A stretch of DNA of 64,000 bases from Semisulcospira habei (Eukaryota > Mollusca > Gastropoda > Semisulcospiridae), in contig BTPG01000003.1 in NCBI GenBank assembly GCA_036245525.1, positions 161,627,260 through 161,691,259 of the forward strand. The letters are read 5' to 3'. The first letter of the stretch is position 1. The number at the start of each line of letters is the position of its first letter. Shown in pieces: positions 11,765 through 22,874 of the stretch. Made by a program: the position numbers and the translations under genes. The notes beneath the pieces are model-generated. The model did no database searches. It was not told where the DNA came from and was given only the letters and a program-made list of their open reading frames with translations.

Positions 11765-11844
11765 GTAAGTTTTAACGGCGCAAACGACCTGCGCCTTCCC
11801 AGACCTACCCTCCTACTCCCGCCCCCCCCCCCCCCCTTCTACAG

Positions 11845-13879
11845 CAGACGGGATCGTCCGGCGCGCGTACTCAGATTTGGGAGATGTGACTTCTCGTCGG
11901 GCCCAATAATATGTACCTAGGACAGTCATGCCCTCTCGGACCTTGTCCGCCCGCTCCATGGCGGAGCGCGGCCGACAGCGGCCTCGGTCGCCCCGCTACA
12001 CGGTTGAACTTTCCTTGCACCCCGAATTGTCCTCTCGGACTTTGTCCGCCCGCTCCATGACGAAGCGCGGCCGGCAGCGGCTTCGGTCGCCCCGCATCGC
12101 GGTGAACGACAGACATCCTATCTCTCAAGACTCCACTGGCACTTTGTTCGCCCGCTCCACTTCGGAGTGCGGCCGACAGCGGCTTGGGTCATCCCGCAAC
12201 GCGGTGAACAACAGCTCCCCCATTCGTCATTTCACATCTAAGGCAGTGCCAGTGCATCCTCGACACAAAGCCACTCCCCACTCAATGACGCCACGAGACC
12301 GTGAATTGCGTTCCGCAAATTACAGCCCACGGTCCATAACTTTTTCAGGTTCTCCCTCTACGTGTTTTGCCGCCCCGAGGACGCGGACGGCTTCTCGCCC
12401 CCCACGGCATTCTTCATCGCACAAGTGACACCGCTCACCTATGGCAGTGCGAGAACCTTTTTGGGAATCCTCTTTTAAAGACGAGTGCACCAGGACCCGA
12501 CGGGCGGATCCACGTGGACGCAGTCGTTCCCCCAGAAGTCGCCGATCCTCTCCCCACAGTGATTGGTCTGTCCGCTGCATTTCGAGGGAATCTTCTCCTT
12601 TGCTTCACAGCCTCCCCCCTCGTCGGTTCAGCCATCAGGTGAGCCATCATTCTTTACCCATAAACTCCAATCGTCGGTCGCATTCTACAAAGGAAGTCCC
12701 CTCATCCCAAGCTCGCTCTTGTGATGTACAATGGCTACCCCCTAACAAAATTCCTTCCTTGTCCGGGTCCCGGCGGTCTGCTTCTCTTGCTGATGAGGAG
12801 GTCCTGAGTATTCTGCCAGAGGATTCTGTCTCGGCCCTGCTTTTTGATGATCGTCGATCCACGACTCCAGTCTCTCGGTCTTCAGGCAGCTCCTTGGCAC
12901 AGGCTCCCTTCGTAGCCCCGAGCACGGAGACTCTACGGTCCTTAGACGACGATGCACGGCTGATTTCTTCCATTCTTCCTCCGGATGCCTGTCCCCCGTC
13001 TCCCCCTCTCAAGCGGAAGGCTTCTGCTTTTGTGGATGCCCCCAGACAAGCCAAGAGGTTCAAGTCCCTCCCACAGCCCCCAGGCTTCCGGGATCTTGTG
13101 GATGCATTTTCGGCGCACTTACAGCAGATCTCCTTTGGCGACTCCAGTTTCTTCGCTGACTCCAAGTGGCCGGAGGGGTTGGATATCTCCTTTTTTGCCA
13201 GCGTTGGTATGCTGGGCATTCTCAGGCCTTTAATTGCCCTCTTCCAGCAGTGAATATCGCAGCAGAAAGTCAGGCGGGTGGTCGCAGATCCCTGCAACTC
13301 CGGATGCCTCGAGGGCTGGACAAGACAGTGGTCCTCATCCGCAATGCTCTCTCCTGTGCTGGTTTTTTGGACCTAGCGACGCAGGCCATGGTGAGACGCG
13401 TGGAAGATTCCTGGCACCCCTCTATTTCACCTCTGTTAGAAGACATCCTCGCTTTAGCGGTGGCTGCTAACCGGGCTGCATACCATACTTCCGTGAATGC
13501 CATGGCCGTGGCAGCTAACTGCGACCTGATGCGCAGAGACGTCGTCCTCAGGAGTTGTTTAACCCTCCCCGCGTCGGTGAAGACTCAGCTCCGCCAGGCC
13601 CCGCTCGGAGGTGGATGGCTTTTTGGACCCACCTGGCAGTTGGTCAAGGACGCGTCTAAGGACATCTGGCCCACACGCTCTGCTCCCGCTCGCTTTCAGG
13701 CTGCCCGCAAGGCCGTGGATCGCGCCCTGCGGACTGCTAGACCCACTTCTCACCCCTACTCCAGGTCCGCCCGCTTCGCCACTCGTACCCCAGCTACCGG
13801 TCGCTCCCGTCCTTTCCCAACCCCGGCTCCCTCCTGGCCCAAACACGCCCGGCGGCCCGGTCGTGGGAGGGCCCTCTGA
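11845..13879 (+). pseudogene. DIRS-1 ORF1 (Gag-like), main part, broken
   Basis: A strong acceptor (long poly-C/T tract then TTCTACAG, ending 11844) continues exon 2 in frame. Another AG at 11925 would also keep frame and skip the first stop. The frame has a TAA at 11907 and a TGA at 12426, then is open to 13253 and shifts to another frame near 13245. That frame is open to 13879. The first part is very basic and Ser/Arg-rich, with three tandem LSARSM-type units. The later part (IRNALSCAGFLDLATQ, MRRDVVLRSCL, GGGWLFGPTWQLVKD) is the conserved ORF1 region of DIRS elements. ORF1 is thought to be the structural, RNA-binding protein. Its 3' end overlaps the RT frame. Confidence 0.72.
11935..12215 (+). 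repeat. three tandem units of about 100 bp inside DIRS-1 ORF1
   Basis: Units begin near 11935, 12033 and 12138. Each encodes a variant of R/G-T-L-S/F-A-R-S-M/T then ERGRQR or a variant, then RSPR. The third unit is more diverged. Confidence 0.8.
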
Positions 13880-14909
13880 CTCACACCTGTGCCTCCCCCC
13901 GCCACTCTCTGCAGGGTCTCCAGTTGGCGGGAGGCTAGCTTTGCACAGCGACGCGTGGCGCTCGCTACTGCCGGACGACCCTTGGGTCCTTTCTACCATT
14001 TCAGAGGGCCTCCTAATCTCATTTCGCTCTTCTCCGCCTTTGCGACGCTCCCCTCTCTGGACCAGAGAACCGGTCGATCGGATCAAAGCGGACGCTCTTC
14101 TAGGCGAGATCACAGCTCTGCTACAGAAGGCCGCCACAGAGGTGGTCTCTCGACACGACTCGCCGGCATTCTACAGCCGTCTTTTTGTCGTCCCCAAACC
14201 CGGCAACAAGTGGCGTCCCGTCATAGACCTCTCGGCTCTCAACGGATACATCTCCGCTCCACACTTCCGGATGGAGACAGCCAGGGCTTTGAAGGCGTCG
14301 ATCCAACCGCTGAACTTTGCAGTCAGTCTCGATCTGGCGGACGCGTACTTTCACGTTCCTGTGCATCCGGCCTCCCGACGGTATCTGCGCTTCGCTTTCC
14401 GCGGAGTGGTGTATCAGTTCCGGACGCTCCCCTTTGGCCTCAACCTCAGCCCTTGGGTTTTCACTAGAATCATCGATGCAGTCATCGCAAAGTTCCGCCG
14501 GTCGTCCTTGAGTCCGACTTCCAACTATCTGGACGATTTGCTCCTATGAAATCAGATTGCCTCCGTTCTGGAGAGGGACAGGGAAGCACTGATCATCCTC
14601 TTCCGCCAGCTCGGTTTTCTGATAAATTTCGGCAAGTCGGACCTTGCGCCATCTCGCCGATTTGTACATCTCGGCATGGAATTCCTGACCGACCTCAACC
14701 GCGTTCGGCTTCCCGCAGCTCGGATTCAGAAGTTGGCGATGCTGGCGCTCCAAGTCTCTCGTGCAGATGCGGTTCCGGCCAGGGTTTGGCTACAACTTCT
14801 GGGACTATTCAGTGTGGCGGCGGACCTTCTGCCCCTCGGCAGACTCTACTCCAGACCGGTGCAGTTGTATCTACTCCTCTACTTTCCATCTGCACGGATG
14901 CGAGCCTAG
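13611..14909 (+). pseudogene. DIRS-1 reverse transcriptase, with in-frame stop
   Basis: The frame overlaps the end of ORF1. RT landmarks in order: SPAFYSRLFVVPKPGNKWRP, VIDLSALNGYI, motif A SLDLADAYFHVPVHP, FRTLPFGLNLSPWVF, and the catalytic YLDDLLL. A TGA directly after YLDDLLL (14547-14549, probably a mutated CGA) interrupts it. The same frame then continues with VLERDREALIILFRQLGFLI, INFGKSDLAP and VHLGMEFL to a stop at 14909. The RNase H follows in another frame, so a frameshift lies near 14880. The RT makes DNA from element RNA. DIRS elements then circularise and integrate with the recombinase. Confidence 0.88.
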
Positions 14910-15460
14910 CTGGCTGGGGTGCACACCTGCTGCCAGAGTTCATCACAGCTTCGGGCCGCTGGCCGCCAGATCACGTCGGCAAACACATAAACTGGCTGGA
15001 GCTGAAGGCCGTTTGGCTTGCCCTAGTTGCCTGGGAAGATCGTCTCTCTCAACAAGCAGTCCTGATTCTCTCTGACAACACCACGGTAGTCGCTTACATC
15101 CAGAACCAGGGCGGGACCAGGTCGTCCTCTCTCTGCATACTCTTGTACCAAATTCTCTTATGGTGCAGGGATCGCAGCATCACTCTTCGAGCGCGGCACA
15201 TACCCGGTCACCTAAATGTCCTCTTGGACTCCCACTCACGGTGGGGCCAGCTTCTCCACACAGAGTGGTCTCTCCGTCCGGACATCTTCCGGCTCATCTG
15301 CACCCAATGGGAGACACCAATGATCGATCTCTTCGCCACACGGTGGAACAAACAGCTCCCCCTCTTTGTCTCTCCCATTCCGGATCCCCAGGCCTGGGCA
15401 GTAGACGCTGTCTCCATTCCTTGGGAGGGCCTGCTGGCATATGCCTACCCGCCTTCCGTT
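14880..15460 (+). pseudogene. DIRS-1 RNase H and linker domain
   Basis: In the frame open to 16366. RNase H residues are visible as Asp in ICTDASLAGWGAHL, Glu in NWLELKAVWLAL, Asp in LILSDNTTVVAYIQNQGG, and the HIPGHLNVLLDSHSR end. The following segment (MIDLFATRWNKQLPLF, DPQAWAVDAVSIPW, AYAYPPSVLVPRA) is the conserved stretch between RNase H and recombinase in DIRS elements. Part of that stretch has been compared with a Dam-like methyltransferase in the family. That domain is not clearly intact here. Confidence 0.85.
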
Positions 15461-15479
15461 CTGGTACCCAGAGCGATTG

Positions 15480-16558
15480 CTCCTTCACGCTTGGAGATTG
15501 TGCGGCAGGCCCTCGCCGCACGAGGCTTCTCGAGTGCAGCTGTGGCGGCTATCGCAGCAGCCCGCAGAGCTTCTACCCGGAACGTTTACGAGGGCAAATG
15601 GAGAATACTACAGTCCTGGTGCGCTTCCCAGCAGCTCTCCCCCATGGATCTGACTATGCCCCAGCTGACGGAGTTCTTTCTGTGGCTTTTTGTCCAGCAG
15701 AACCAAGTGCCCATCACCATCAGGGGATACTTGGCCATGATTGCGGACACGTACCGCCACTTGGGTCGACCAGACCCAGGGACCCGTAAAGATATATCAG
15801 ATCTAATGGCACACCTAGACCTTCAGCGGCCGGTCTCACGCTCTCTCATCCCGTGCTGGGACTTGGCATGGGTTCTGACGTGGCTCAACTCAACCCGCTT
15901 TGAACCTCTCACCTTGGCACGGTTCAGTGACTTAACCAGGAAAACATGCTTTCTGTTGGCACTCGCCACAGCATCCCGGGTGAGCGAGTTACATGCGCTC
16001 TCCGCGCGCTCCGCCTATCTACAATTCCGGACTGATGGTTCAGTGCAGCTTCTCACCGACGAGTCCTTCTTAGCCAAGAATCGCCCACCAGCTGCTGCTC
16101 CACAGGTCATAACGATACGACCCCTACGATGTACGGATCAGTCCCCGGAATCTCGTCAACAGGATCCGGTCCGAGCGCTGCGAATTTACTTGTGCAGAAC
16201 AAAGCCACTTAGACAAGGACGTACCCGCCTTTTCCTGCCCTTGGCCCCAGGCAGACGTGATATCTCCGCACAATCTCATCCTGGCTACGATGGGTCATTC
16301 GGTCTGCGTATGCAGAACTCTCCCCAGAGAGAGCAAAAAAGATGCGCATACAGGCACACGAAGTGAGGGCAGTGGCAACGAGCATCGCATTTGATCGCAG
16401 CTGCGCAGTACGAGACATTGTGGCTGCCGTGGGCGGCGGGTGGAATCCACCTTCGCCCGATTCTACTTGAGGGACCTATCCGGCCAGCGTGACAGCTTGG
16501 CCATGGTGGGGGACATCTCGGCAGCGCAGCACTCCCTCCAGGCGCCGCCAGCGCAGTA
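15480..16558 (+). pseudogene. DIRS-1 tyrosine recombinase, C-terminus frameshifted
   Basis: Core-binding region ARRASTRNVYEGKWRILQSW and TIRGYLAMIADTYRHLG; catalytic Arg in LALATASRVSELHALS. The frame stops at 16366, but the C-terminal boxes continue in other frames. AHEVRAVATSIAF (H-x-x-R) is in the frame through about 16360-16425, and STFARFYLRDL with the candidate nucleophile Tyr is in a third frame ending at the TAG near 16558. At least two frameshifts therefore disable it. The enzyme class inserts the circular DNA form without target duplications. Confidence 0.85.
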
Positions 16559-16692
16559 GGTACGCATAGCTGAAATCATTGAGAGTTGAGCGCATGTAGG
16601 TGGCCTCGATAACCTAAAGCACGGGGAGTGCACTTCTTGGAGATTTTCGTTGGGGATTGGTGTTAGGCGGCACCCACCTCCTATTTGACATT

Positions 16693-16790
16693 CTTCCTAT
16701 TAGTCATGCCATCAGTAAGAGTTTTGAGAAAACAAATGTATTTTTCTCTAAAATGTATTTTTTCGAAAAATACTTACCGATGGCATGACT
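16693..16790. repeat. DIRS-1 internal complementary region
   Basis: Bases 16693-16737 are the reverse complement of the left end (7617-7660). Bases 16734-16790 are the reverse complement of the right end (about 16990-17047). The two meet around aaaacaaatgta. This is the junction a circularised element would have, the hallmark of the DIRS1 group. Confidence 0.88.
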
Positions 16791-16828
16791 CGGAGGTCCC
16801 TCCCTCCTGCCCCGCTTGCCGCTATTCA

Positions 16829-17005
16829 GCTAAGGCAAAAAGACTGACGGGAAGGAAAGCACCGGATATGGAGGAAGGGGAGGCCACTCAGGGCTTGGTA
16901 ACGACGCTCTGAAGTCGCCTCCTTGTTGTATAGTATACACATCGGATGCTTAGGCTGAAATTGGTATGCTAAGTGTACCTTCCTATTAGTCATGCCATCG
17001 GTAAG
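16829..17005 (-). repeat. DIRS-1 right inverted terminal repeat
   Basis: Reverse complement of 7632-7809. The element ends beyond it in taagtatttttcgaaaaaa and acattttt, near 17047. Confidence 0.88.
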
Positions 17006-17167
17006 TATTTTTCGAAAAAATACATTTTAGAGAAAAATACATTTTTTAAGTCTTGACTTTAAAATTTCATGACTTTGTCAATAAAGGTTTTGTCTATGTT
17101 TTTTCTACAAATCGTATTGTTTTGTTCGTAAACAACGGTGTAAATAAACAACAAAAACATTGTATAA

Positions 17168-17255
17168 CCTTCTCCTTACCTCGTGGGTGCACAGTCACCC
17201 ATACTCGCAAAGAAGAAAACTTACACGGCGTAGCTCGTGGGTAGTTCTGCACCCA
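17168..17255 (+). repeat. piggyBac-like subterminal GTGGGTGCA boxes (left side)
   Basis: Two boxes, CTCGTGGGTGCACAGTCACC at about 17180 and CTCGTGGGTAGTTCTGCACC at about 17237. A related box (CACGTGGGTGCAG) is at about 7562. Inverted counterparts lie at 20803, 20867 and 26622. They may be transposase-binding sites. Confidence 0.6.
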
Positions 17256-17279
17256 CGCCAAATTCTCAGACACAAATTG

Positions 17280-18930
17280 CCGACCACTGCAGCAGCTGAT
17301 GAGGATGTTGCTGAGTATGCTCCTGACTCAGACCGGGAGGAGGATACCCGTATTTGACCGATCAAATAGTCAACCGCCGATAGAGAAGAGCTCCTGAAAG
17401 ACAGAGGATTGGACAGACTCAGCGAGACATTGATAATCTTGAAGAGACTATCTTCACTGCCAAAGATGGAACAAAAGAGTTTGGTCCCTTCATCTGCATG
17501 ATCAGATCAGACCTCTACTGAAAACGTGTTCCATCTACCAGCCAGTCAGCTTGTAGGATGTGCTGATGTTGAAGTGCCCTCCAACGCATTCCAGCTGTTC
17601 TTTTCTCGAAAGATGGTCAAGTCAATCGTCAAGAGTATACAAATCTGGAGGGCAAACGTCAAAAGGGAGATTTTCAAGAAACAGACGAGGTGGAGATCAA
17701 GGCATCCTTGTTTGCATCCTGTACATGGGGGCAATAAAACAGAGTATGCTGTCCTCAGATGTTGTCTTCGATCCTGGTGATGGAATGAGTTTCATACGGG
17801 CAATTATCAGCAGAAAACGCTTCCCGCAACTAGTAACATACGTGAAATTTGATGACTTAGCCACCAGGATATCCTGCTCCATTCCGTGAATTCTGGGCTG
17901 ACTTTTCTGACAACTTGTCAGTCCACTACATACCAGGCCCCTTCATCACAATAGACAAGCAGCTGGTTCCATTTCGTGGAAGCTGTTCGTTTCTCCAGTA
18001 TCTGCCATAAAAGCCCCACAGATACATGATAAAGATTTTCTGGGCAGTGGATGTGGTGAACAACTTTTCTCTGGTAGCTGAGCCGTATCTTGGGAGACCA
18101 CTGGGCGCTGAACTTCAGCAAAACCTGGACAGAAACATGGTGATCCATTTATCGACGCTTTCTTCAAGAGTGGACAGAACATCACCACTGACAACTTTTT
18201 CACAGACAATGAGCTGGCAGACACCCTACTGATTAACGTCTTGACGTTCGTGGGCCGGGCACTGTGCGAAGAAATAAGCGATTTCATCCAGAGCTATTCA
18301 AACAAAAGAAAGGCCAGCCAGTGCATGCGTCAACCTTTGTTTTTCAAGAGAAAACTACACTGGTGAACTACCAGTTCAAGTTGGCTAAGAACGTTGTTCT
18401 CAAGAGCACCATGCATCATGATGCTCAAATTGATTCAGAGGCTCCTAAAATGAAGCCGGACATAGTTCGGTTCTACAACTCAGCTAAGAGGGCTGTTGAC
18501 GCTGTCATGTTGACAAGATGGCCCATTCCTTCTCAACAAAGAAGGTCACCAAGCAATGGCCTATGTACTCATACAACCTAATTAACCTGGCCACAATCGC
18601 TGCCCGTGTCGTCTGGAAACTAAAATTTCCAGACAGTTCACTATCAAAGAAAAACGCGAGACACCCCTTCCTCCTGAAGGTCACGAAGCAGATTGCCCTC
18701 GAAAATCTGCAACGACGGCTGGCGGAAAGGAACCTTTCAAGGGATCTGCGCGAAGTAATCGACTTCCACAAACAGCGAATCGAGCAGGAGCTCGTTCCAG
18801 GTGTATGAATGAAGAGAATGTGAGGCACACCCTTGGGAAAGAGGAAGCCGGATCAGTCACCTGGTGCAAAGCCAAAGCGGAAGTCGAGACAGGAAGAGGA
18901 GCAGAAAAGGCAGGGCTGATGCGGCTCTTG
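17280..18930 (+). pseudogene. piggyBac-type transposase pseudogene
   Basis: Pieces in several frames line up with a piggyBac (DDE/D) transposase. In order: an acidic N-terminus (DEDVAEYAPDSDREED), VPSNAFQLFFSRKMV, VEIKASLF, FREFWADFSD, FITIDKQLVPFRG, IKIFWAVDVV with AEPYLGRPLG, ITTDNFFTDNELADTLL, FVGRALCEEISDFI, VNYQFKLAKNVVLKSTMHHD, DIVRFYNSAKRAVDAV, and a WPM..YNLINLATIAARVVW C-terminus. The Asp residues of IDKQL, TTDNFF and AVDAV correspond to the family's catalytic triad and are still present. Many frameshifts and stops show it is inactive. A Cys-rich C-terminal finger, usual in the family, is only a remnant (TWCKAKAEVETG region). Homologues domesticated by hosts exist, but the decay argues against that here. 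Confidence 0.82.
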
Positions 18931-20800
18931 CGACTGGAGACGGGATCGAAAGACCCGTACTTTATGTTTTCATGCAGTGCTTGGGTCTGCAAAGATCATC
19001 TCTTTGTGGTCTGCCAAGACTGCAGTTCATTCGAGTCGGGCGATGTCGTTCACATCCAGCAGTGAGTTCAAGCTGGTTGACTATGAACATTCATCAGTTC
19101 AAGATCTAGACTTTTTCAGGAACTTGCAGTTTATGAGCACAGGTGAGGCAGTTCTAGCAATGAGCACAAGTTGGTCCACACGGAACTTGAGTTCAGAAGT
19201 TCAAGACTTTTTAAAGGGGCACGACCGACCTTTTTGAATGCTTCAGTTCGCAAAAAGCTTTTACTGGGCTTCAGTATACATACCCACTTAGACAGTGACC
19301 ACCCTATTGTCCCACCAAATGCTTTCTTTCATCCGTTCAAAGCAAAAGAGGCCACCGTAATAGTGCGGCTGGACCCGGTCAAAAGATTGCTTCCGATAGA
19401 CGATCAGGTAGCTGACGTCATAACTATTCAATACGACCTTAGGTCATCTGCATAATTATAACCAATCAGAGACAAGATGGCGGATGAACCAGCGAAGAAA
19501 AAAAGAGAGTATCGGTCGACTCGCGCCGGCCGACAATGACAGACTCGTAATTGAAGAGGAGAAGAGAGACAAGATACCCCTAATTAGAATTGACATCGGA
19601 CAAGGGAATGCAGAGCTTGGCTTGACCGCCCATCCGGAATTTGTCGCTTTCTTGCTATGTGAAACAGTAATCCGGTTATGATCTTTGTCGATCTTCCTAT
19701 AGTTTCACGAGCGCTAGAGACTGAGAATTCATGATCTTCAGTAGAATTTATCTCTTACTGATTTTGCAAGATTTTAAACCTGTTTTATCATGAAGTTACG
19801 AGCTAGTTCATCAGATTTTATGCTGCAAGGATCAGACAACTACGGCCTGTGTGTCAAAATTGCGGCACCGGCTGCCGACATCGATGGTCGTGACACGTTT
19901 TTGTCTGTGCGGGCTCTCATTCACTCGATCCACAGAGGTTCGTGACACTGGCTCAGTCGCCGGCTTGGCGCGGAGACCCGAGTCGAAGAACTTGAAACCA
20001 CGCCCACAGCACGATTGCCCGTTTCTCAGGGTAGCAGGTCAGGCGGAACCCGCATTGATTTTGACAGCATAGCGAATAAGTGGAAAATTTATTTTACATT
20101 CTCGTGAAAAATTATGTCAAAGGGATGCCGGAGAACATCAGTACATGTCTACCATACTGACGCGTGTGTACCCACTCGACAACGATGACCGCCTCCGTCG
20201 TCTGCAGTATCAATTGATCGGGTTCTGTCTTGTGACGTAGGCTAGTTAATATGCACAAATTCAAAACGAGGCTGATGCAGACGATAATTTGCACTCTGTA
20301 CAAAAACAACACACCCATCAAACGATGAATTCCGACATTTGGCATTGTATTTACATCATAAAGCTCTAAGTTAGTACACAAAGGACCCATACATAATACT
20401 GTCAGCAGTATCTGTTGCAGACAGTTTTCCGACTGTGTTGAGATGATTAAACCTGGGGAGAATCGCTTTAAAGGAACTTCAGTTTATCGGTCCATGTTCT
20501 AAATTTCATAAGTTATGAATACAAATAATATACTTTTGATGACCTATATATTACGCTCTCTCTCTCTCTCTCTCTGTGCACGTGTGTGTGTGCGAGCGTG
20601 TGTGCTCATGCGCGCATGTGTGTGTGTGTCTGTGTGAGTGTGTAATGGGATGATTCATATAGCTACGCCAGCTAGAGGAGAAACATGGAGAACACTCGCT
20701 CACATGTGGGTGAACGAATGCACACGCACACGCACACACACACACAAACACCCTTACTCGCTTACATATAATGCCTAATTAAAAAAAAAAATGTGGGCAG
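18931..20800. other. non-coding remainder of the piggyBac-like element
   Basis: No recognisable protein. A 20-codon frame starting MADEPAKKKRE in a CAAGATGG context lies at 19477-19539 and is too short to call. The right half has simple repeats (20552-20755). Confidence 0.45.
20552..20755. repeat. CT/GT and CA simple-sequence repeats
   Basis: A CT run (20556-20575), then TG-rich sequence to about 20640, then about 80 bp later a CA-rich run (20722-20750). The TG and CA blocks are inverted to each other and could pair. Confidence 0.85.
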
Positions 20801-20895
20801 CTGTGCACCCACGAGGTAGGCCCAGGACTATGCAAATACATTTCCTATATAAAAACTATGGGTGACTGTGCACCCACGAGGTAGGCCCAGTAGTA
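20801..20895 (-). repeat. piggyBac-like subterminal boxes (right side)
   Basis: Two copies of TGTGCACCCACGAGGTAGGC (about 20806 and 20871), inverted relative to the left-side boxes, about 65 bp apart in a short tandem duplication. A third, CTGTGCACCCACAAGGTAC, is at about 26626 beyond RTE-A copy 2. Confidence 0.65.
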
Positions 20896-21157
20896 AGTCA
20901 GTACTATGAAAGGGATTGCCTATACCAAAACCGTGGGTCCTCGCACTGGGACCATATGGCGTTGAGGTGCGTCCCCTGGGTGGTGGATAGGGGGTCCCTC
21001 GCGAGAGGGGTGCACTGAATGAAATAAGGTGCCGTGAACCAACATGGTCTAAGGGAAGGTGACCCCGACAGAAAACCCCTGGTCCTCCTAGTAAGGGGGT
21101 TGGGCGTGGGGGTAGCTTCCCCACCCTACAAAAAAGGAAATAGCTACAAAAACGCCG

Positions 21158-22874
21158 ATGAAAAGACAAACAGTAATTCCTTTCCTGGAGGAGGAAGGTT
21201 CTTCTACCAGAAGTTTTATGACGTCCTGTGGTGAAAGCCGGAAGTCTTCGGAAGCCACAGGACCGAGCCGCCTCTCTCTATCCAGGGATACAACCATGGG
21301 CACATGGAACGTCAAGACTATGTACCAGAACGGCAAGGCCGCCCAGATAGCAGCGGAAATGCAAAAGTACAACCTTTCCCTGCTAGGTATCGGTGAAGCC
21401 AGATGGACGCAGTCCGGCCAGAAAAGGCTGTTAAGTGGGGAGATGATTCTGTATTCAGGTCATGAAGAGGAGAATGCCCCCCATACAGAAGGAGTAGCAT
21501 TCATGCTGTCACCAGTGGCACAGAGAGCGCTGATGGGCTGGGAACCTCTTGGGCCAAGAATTATCACAGCAGCCTTTAGAACCAAGAAAAAGCTCAAGCT
21601 GAACGTCATCCAGTGTTATGCACCCACTAATGACAGTGACGAGGAAGAGAAACAAGAGTTCTACGACCGACTCCAGAGTGCCGTGGACAAATGTGCGGAG
21701 CGAGACATCACCATCGTCATGGGCGATTTTAATGTCAAAATAGGGGAGGACAACACCGGATACGAACAGGTGATGGGGAGACGGGGACTAGGGGAGATGA
21801 GTGAGAACGGGGAGAGGTTTGTAGACTTTTGTGCTCTAAACAGACTTGTCATTGGAGGCAGCATCTTCCCACACAGAAGAATACACAAAGCAACGTGGGT
21901 CTCACCTGACCATACTACAGAGAACCAAATAGACCATATCTGCATTAGCAAGAAATTTAGAAGATCCCTTCAAGATGTTCGAGTGAGGAGGGGAGCAGAT
22001 ATCGCCTCAGACCACCATCTGCTCACCTTAAGAATAAAGCTGAAGTTAAAGAAAAGCCACACAGAGGCAACAAGAAGACAGCGCTATAATGTAGGCCTCC
22101 TGAGAGAGACTGGAGTGAGAGAAGAGTTCAAACTGGTGCTGTCCAACCGGTTTCAAGCGCTACAGGAGCTAGTAAATGAAGAGGAGGCGGTCACCACAGA
22201 GCAGCAGTGGAAGGCAGTTAGAGAGGCGCTGAACTCAACCTGCAAAGACACTGTAGGGTTCAGGAAACACTATCACAAGGACTGGCTGTTGGCACAGACC
22301 TTGAAGAAGATAGAAGTGAGGAAGCAGAAGAAAGCAGTTGTCAACAACAGTCGCACGAGAGCAGCCAAAGCAAGGGCACAGGAGGAATACTCGGAAGCCA
22401 ACCGCGAGGTGAAGAGGAGTATCAGGGCAGACAAGAGGGCCTACACAGACAGCCTGGCAGCAGAGGCAGAAAAGGCAGCAGGCAGCGGCAACATGAAACA
22501 GCTCTACGACATTACCAGAAGATTCTCGGGCAAGTATGGCCATACAGAAAGACCAGTAAAAGACAAGGAAGGCAAGCCTATTGCAGACAGAGCAGACCAA
22601 CTCGACAGATGGGCCGAGTATTTTGAAGAGTTACTGAACAGACCCAGCCCACCCGACCCCCCCAGACATCCAGCCAGCAGAGACCGACCTACCCATCAGC
22701 TGTGACAGACCCAGCCGGGAAGAGATCAGAAGAGCAGTGGCATTTTTGAAGAATGGCAAAGCAGCAGGGCCAGATGGCATCCCAGTGGAGTCTCTGAAAG
22801 CAGACCTAGAGACAACAGTAGAGATTTTTTTACCCACTGTTTGGAAAGATCTGGGAAGAGGAGGTGATGCCGGC
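21158..22874 (+). pseudogene. RTE-A copy 2, endonuclease and start of RT
   Basis: Open from 21158 to 22705, with the APE-type endonuclease (GTWNVKTMYQ, GDFNVKIG, SDHHLLTLRI). A shift in the C-run at about 22665 moves the frame, and MAFLKNGKAAGPDGIP resumes at 22737. Homology stops at 22874 (gaggtgatgccggctg), where other sequence has been inserted. Confidence 0.85.

Larger units (their letters stand above)
7617..17047 (+). mobile_element. DIRS-1: DIRS-type tyrosine-recombinase retrotransposon
   Basis: Shows the full DIRS layout: inverted terminal repeats (7632-7809 and 16829-17005), an internal complementary region (16693-16790), a Gag-like ORF1, RT-RNase H, and a tyrosine recombinase. Without the RTE-A insertion it is about 6.1 kb, a usual DIRS size. 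No target duplication is seen, as expected for recombinase-mediated insertion. It is inserted about 70 bp inside the left end of the piggyBac-like element. Coding regions are broken in several places, so this copy is dead. Confidence 0.88.

Noticed and set aside
14546..16366. A single intact 606-codon RNase H-recombinase gene
   Set aside because: The first about 110 codons are out of frame with the RT end, and the recombinase C-terminal boxes are in other frames. The working protein would need several corrections.
19477..19539. Short frame MADEPAKKKRE with a good start context
   Set aside because: Only 20 codons, no splice partner identified and no homology recognised.
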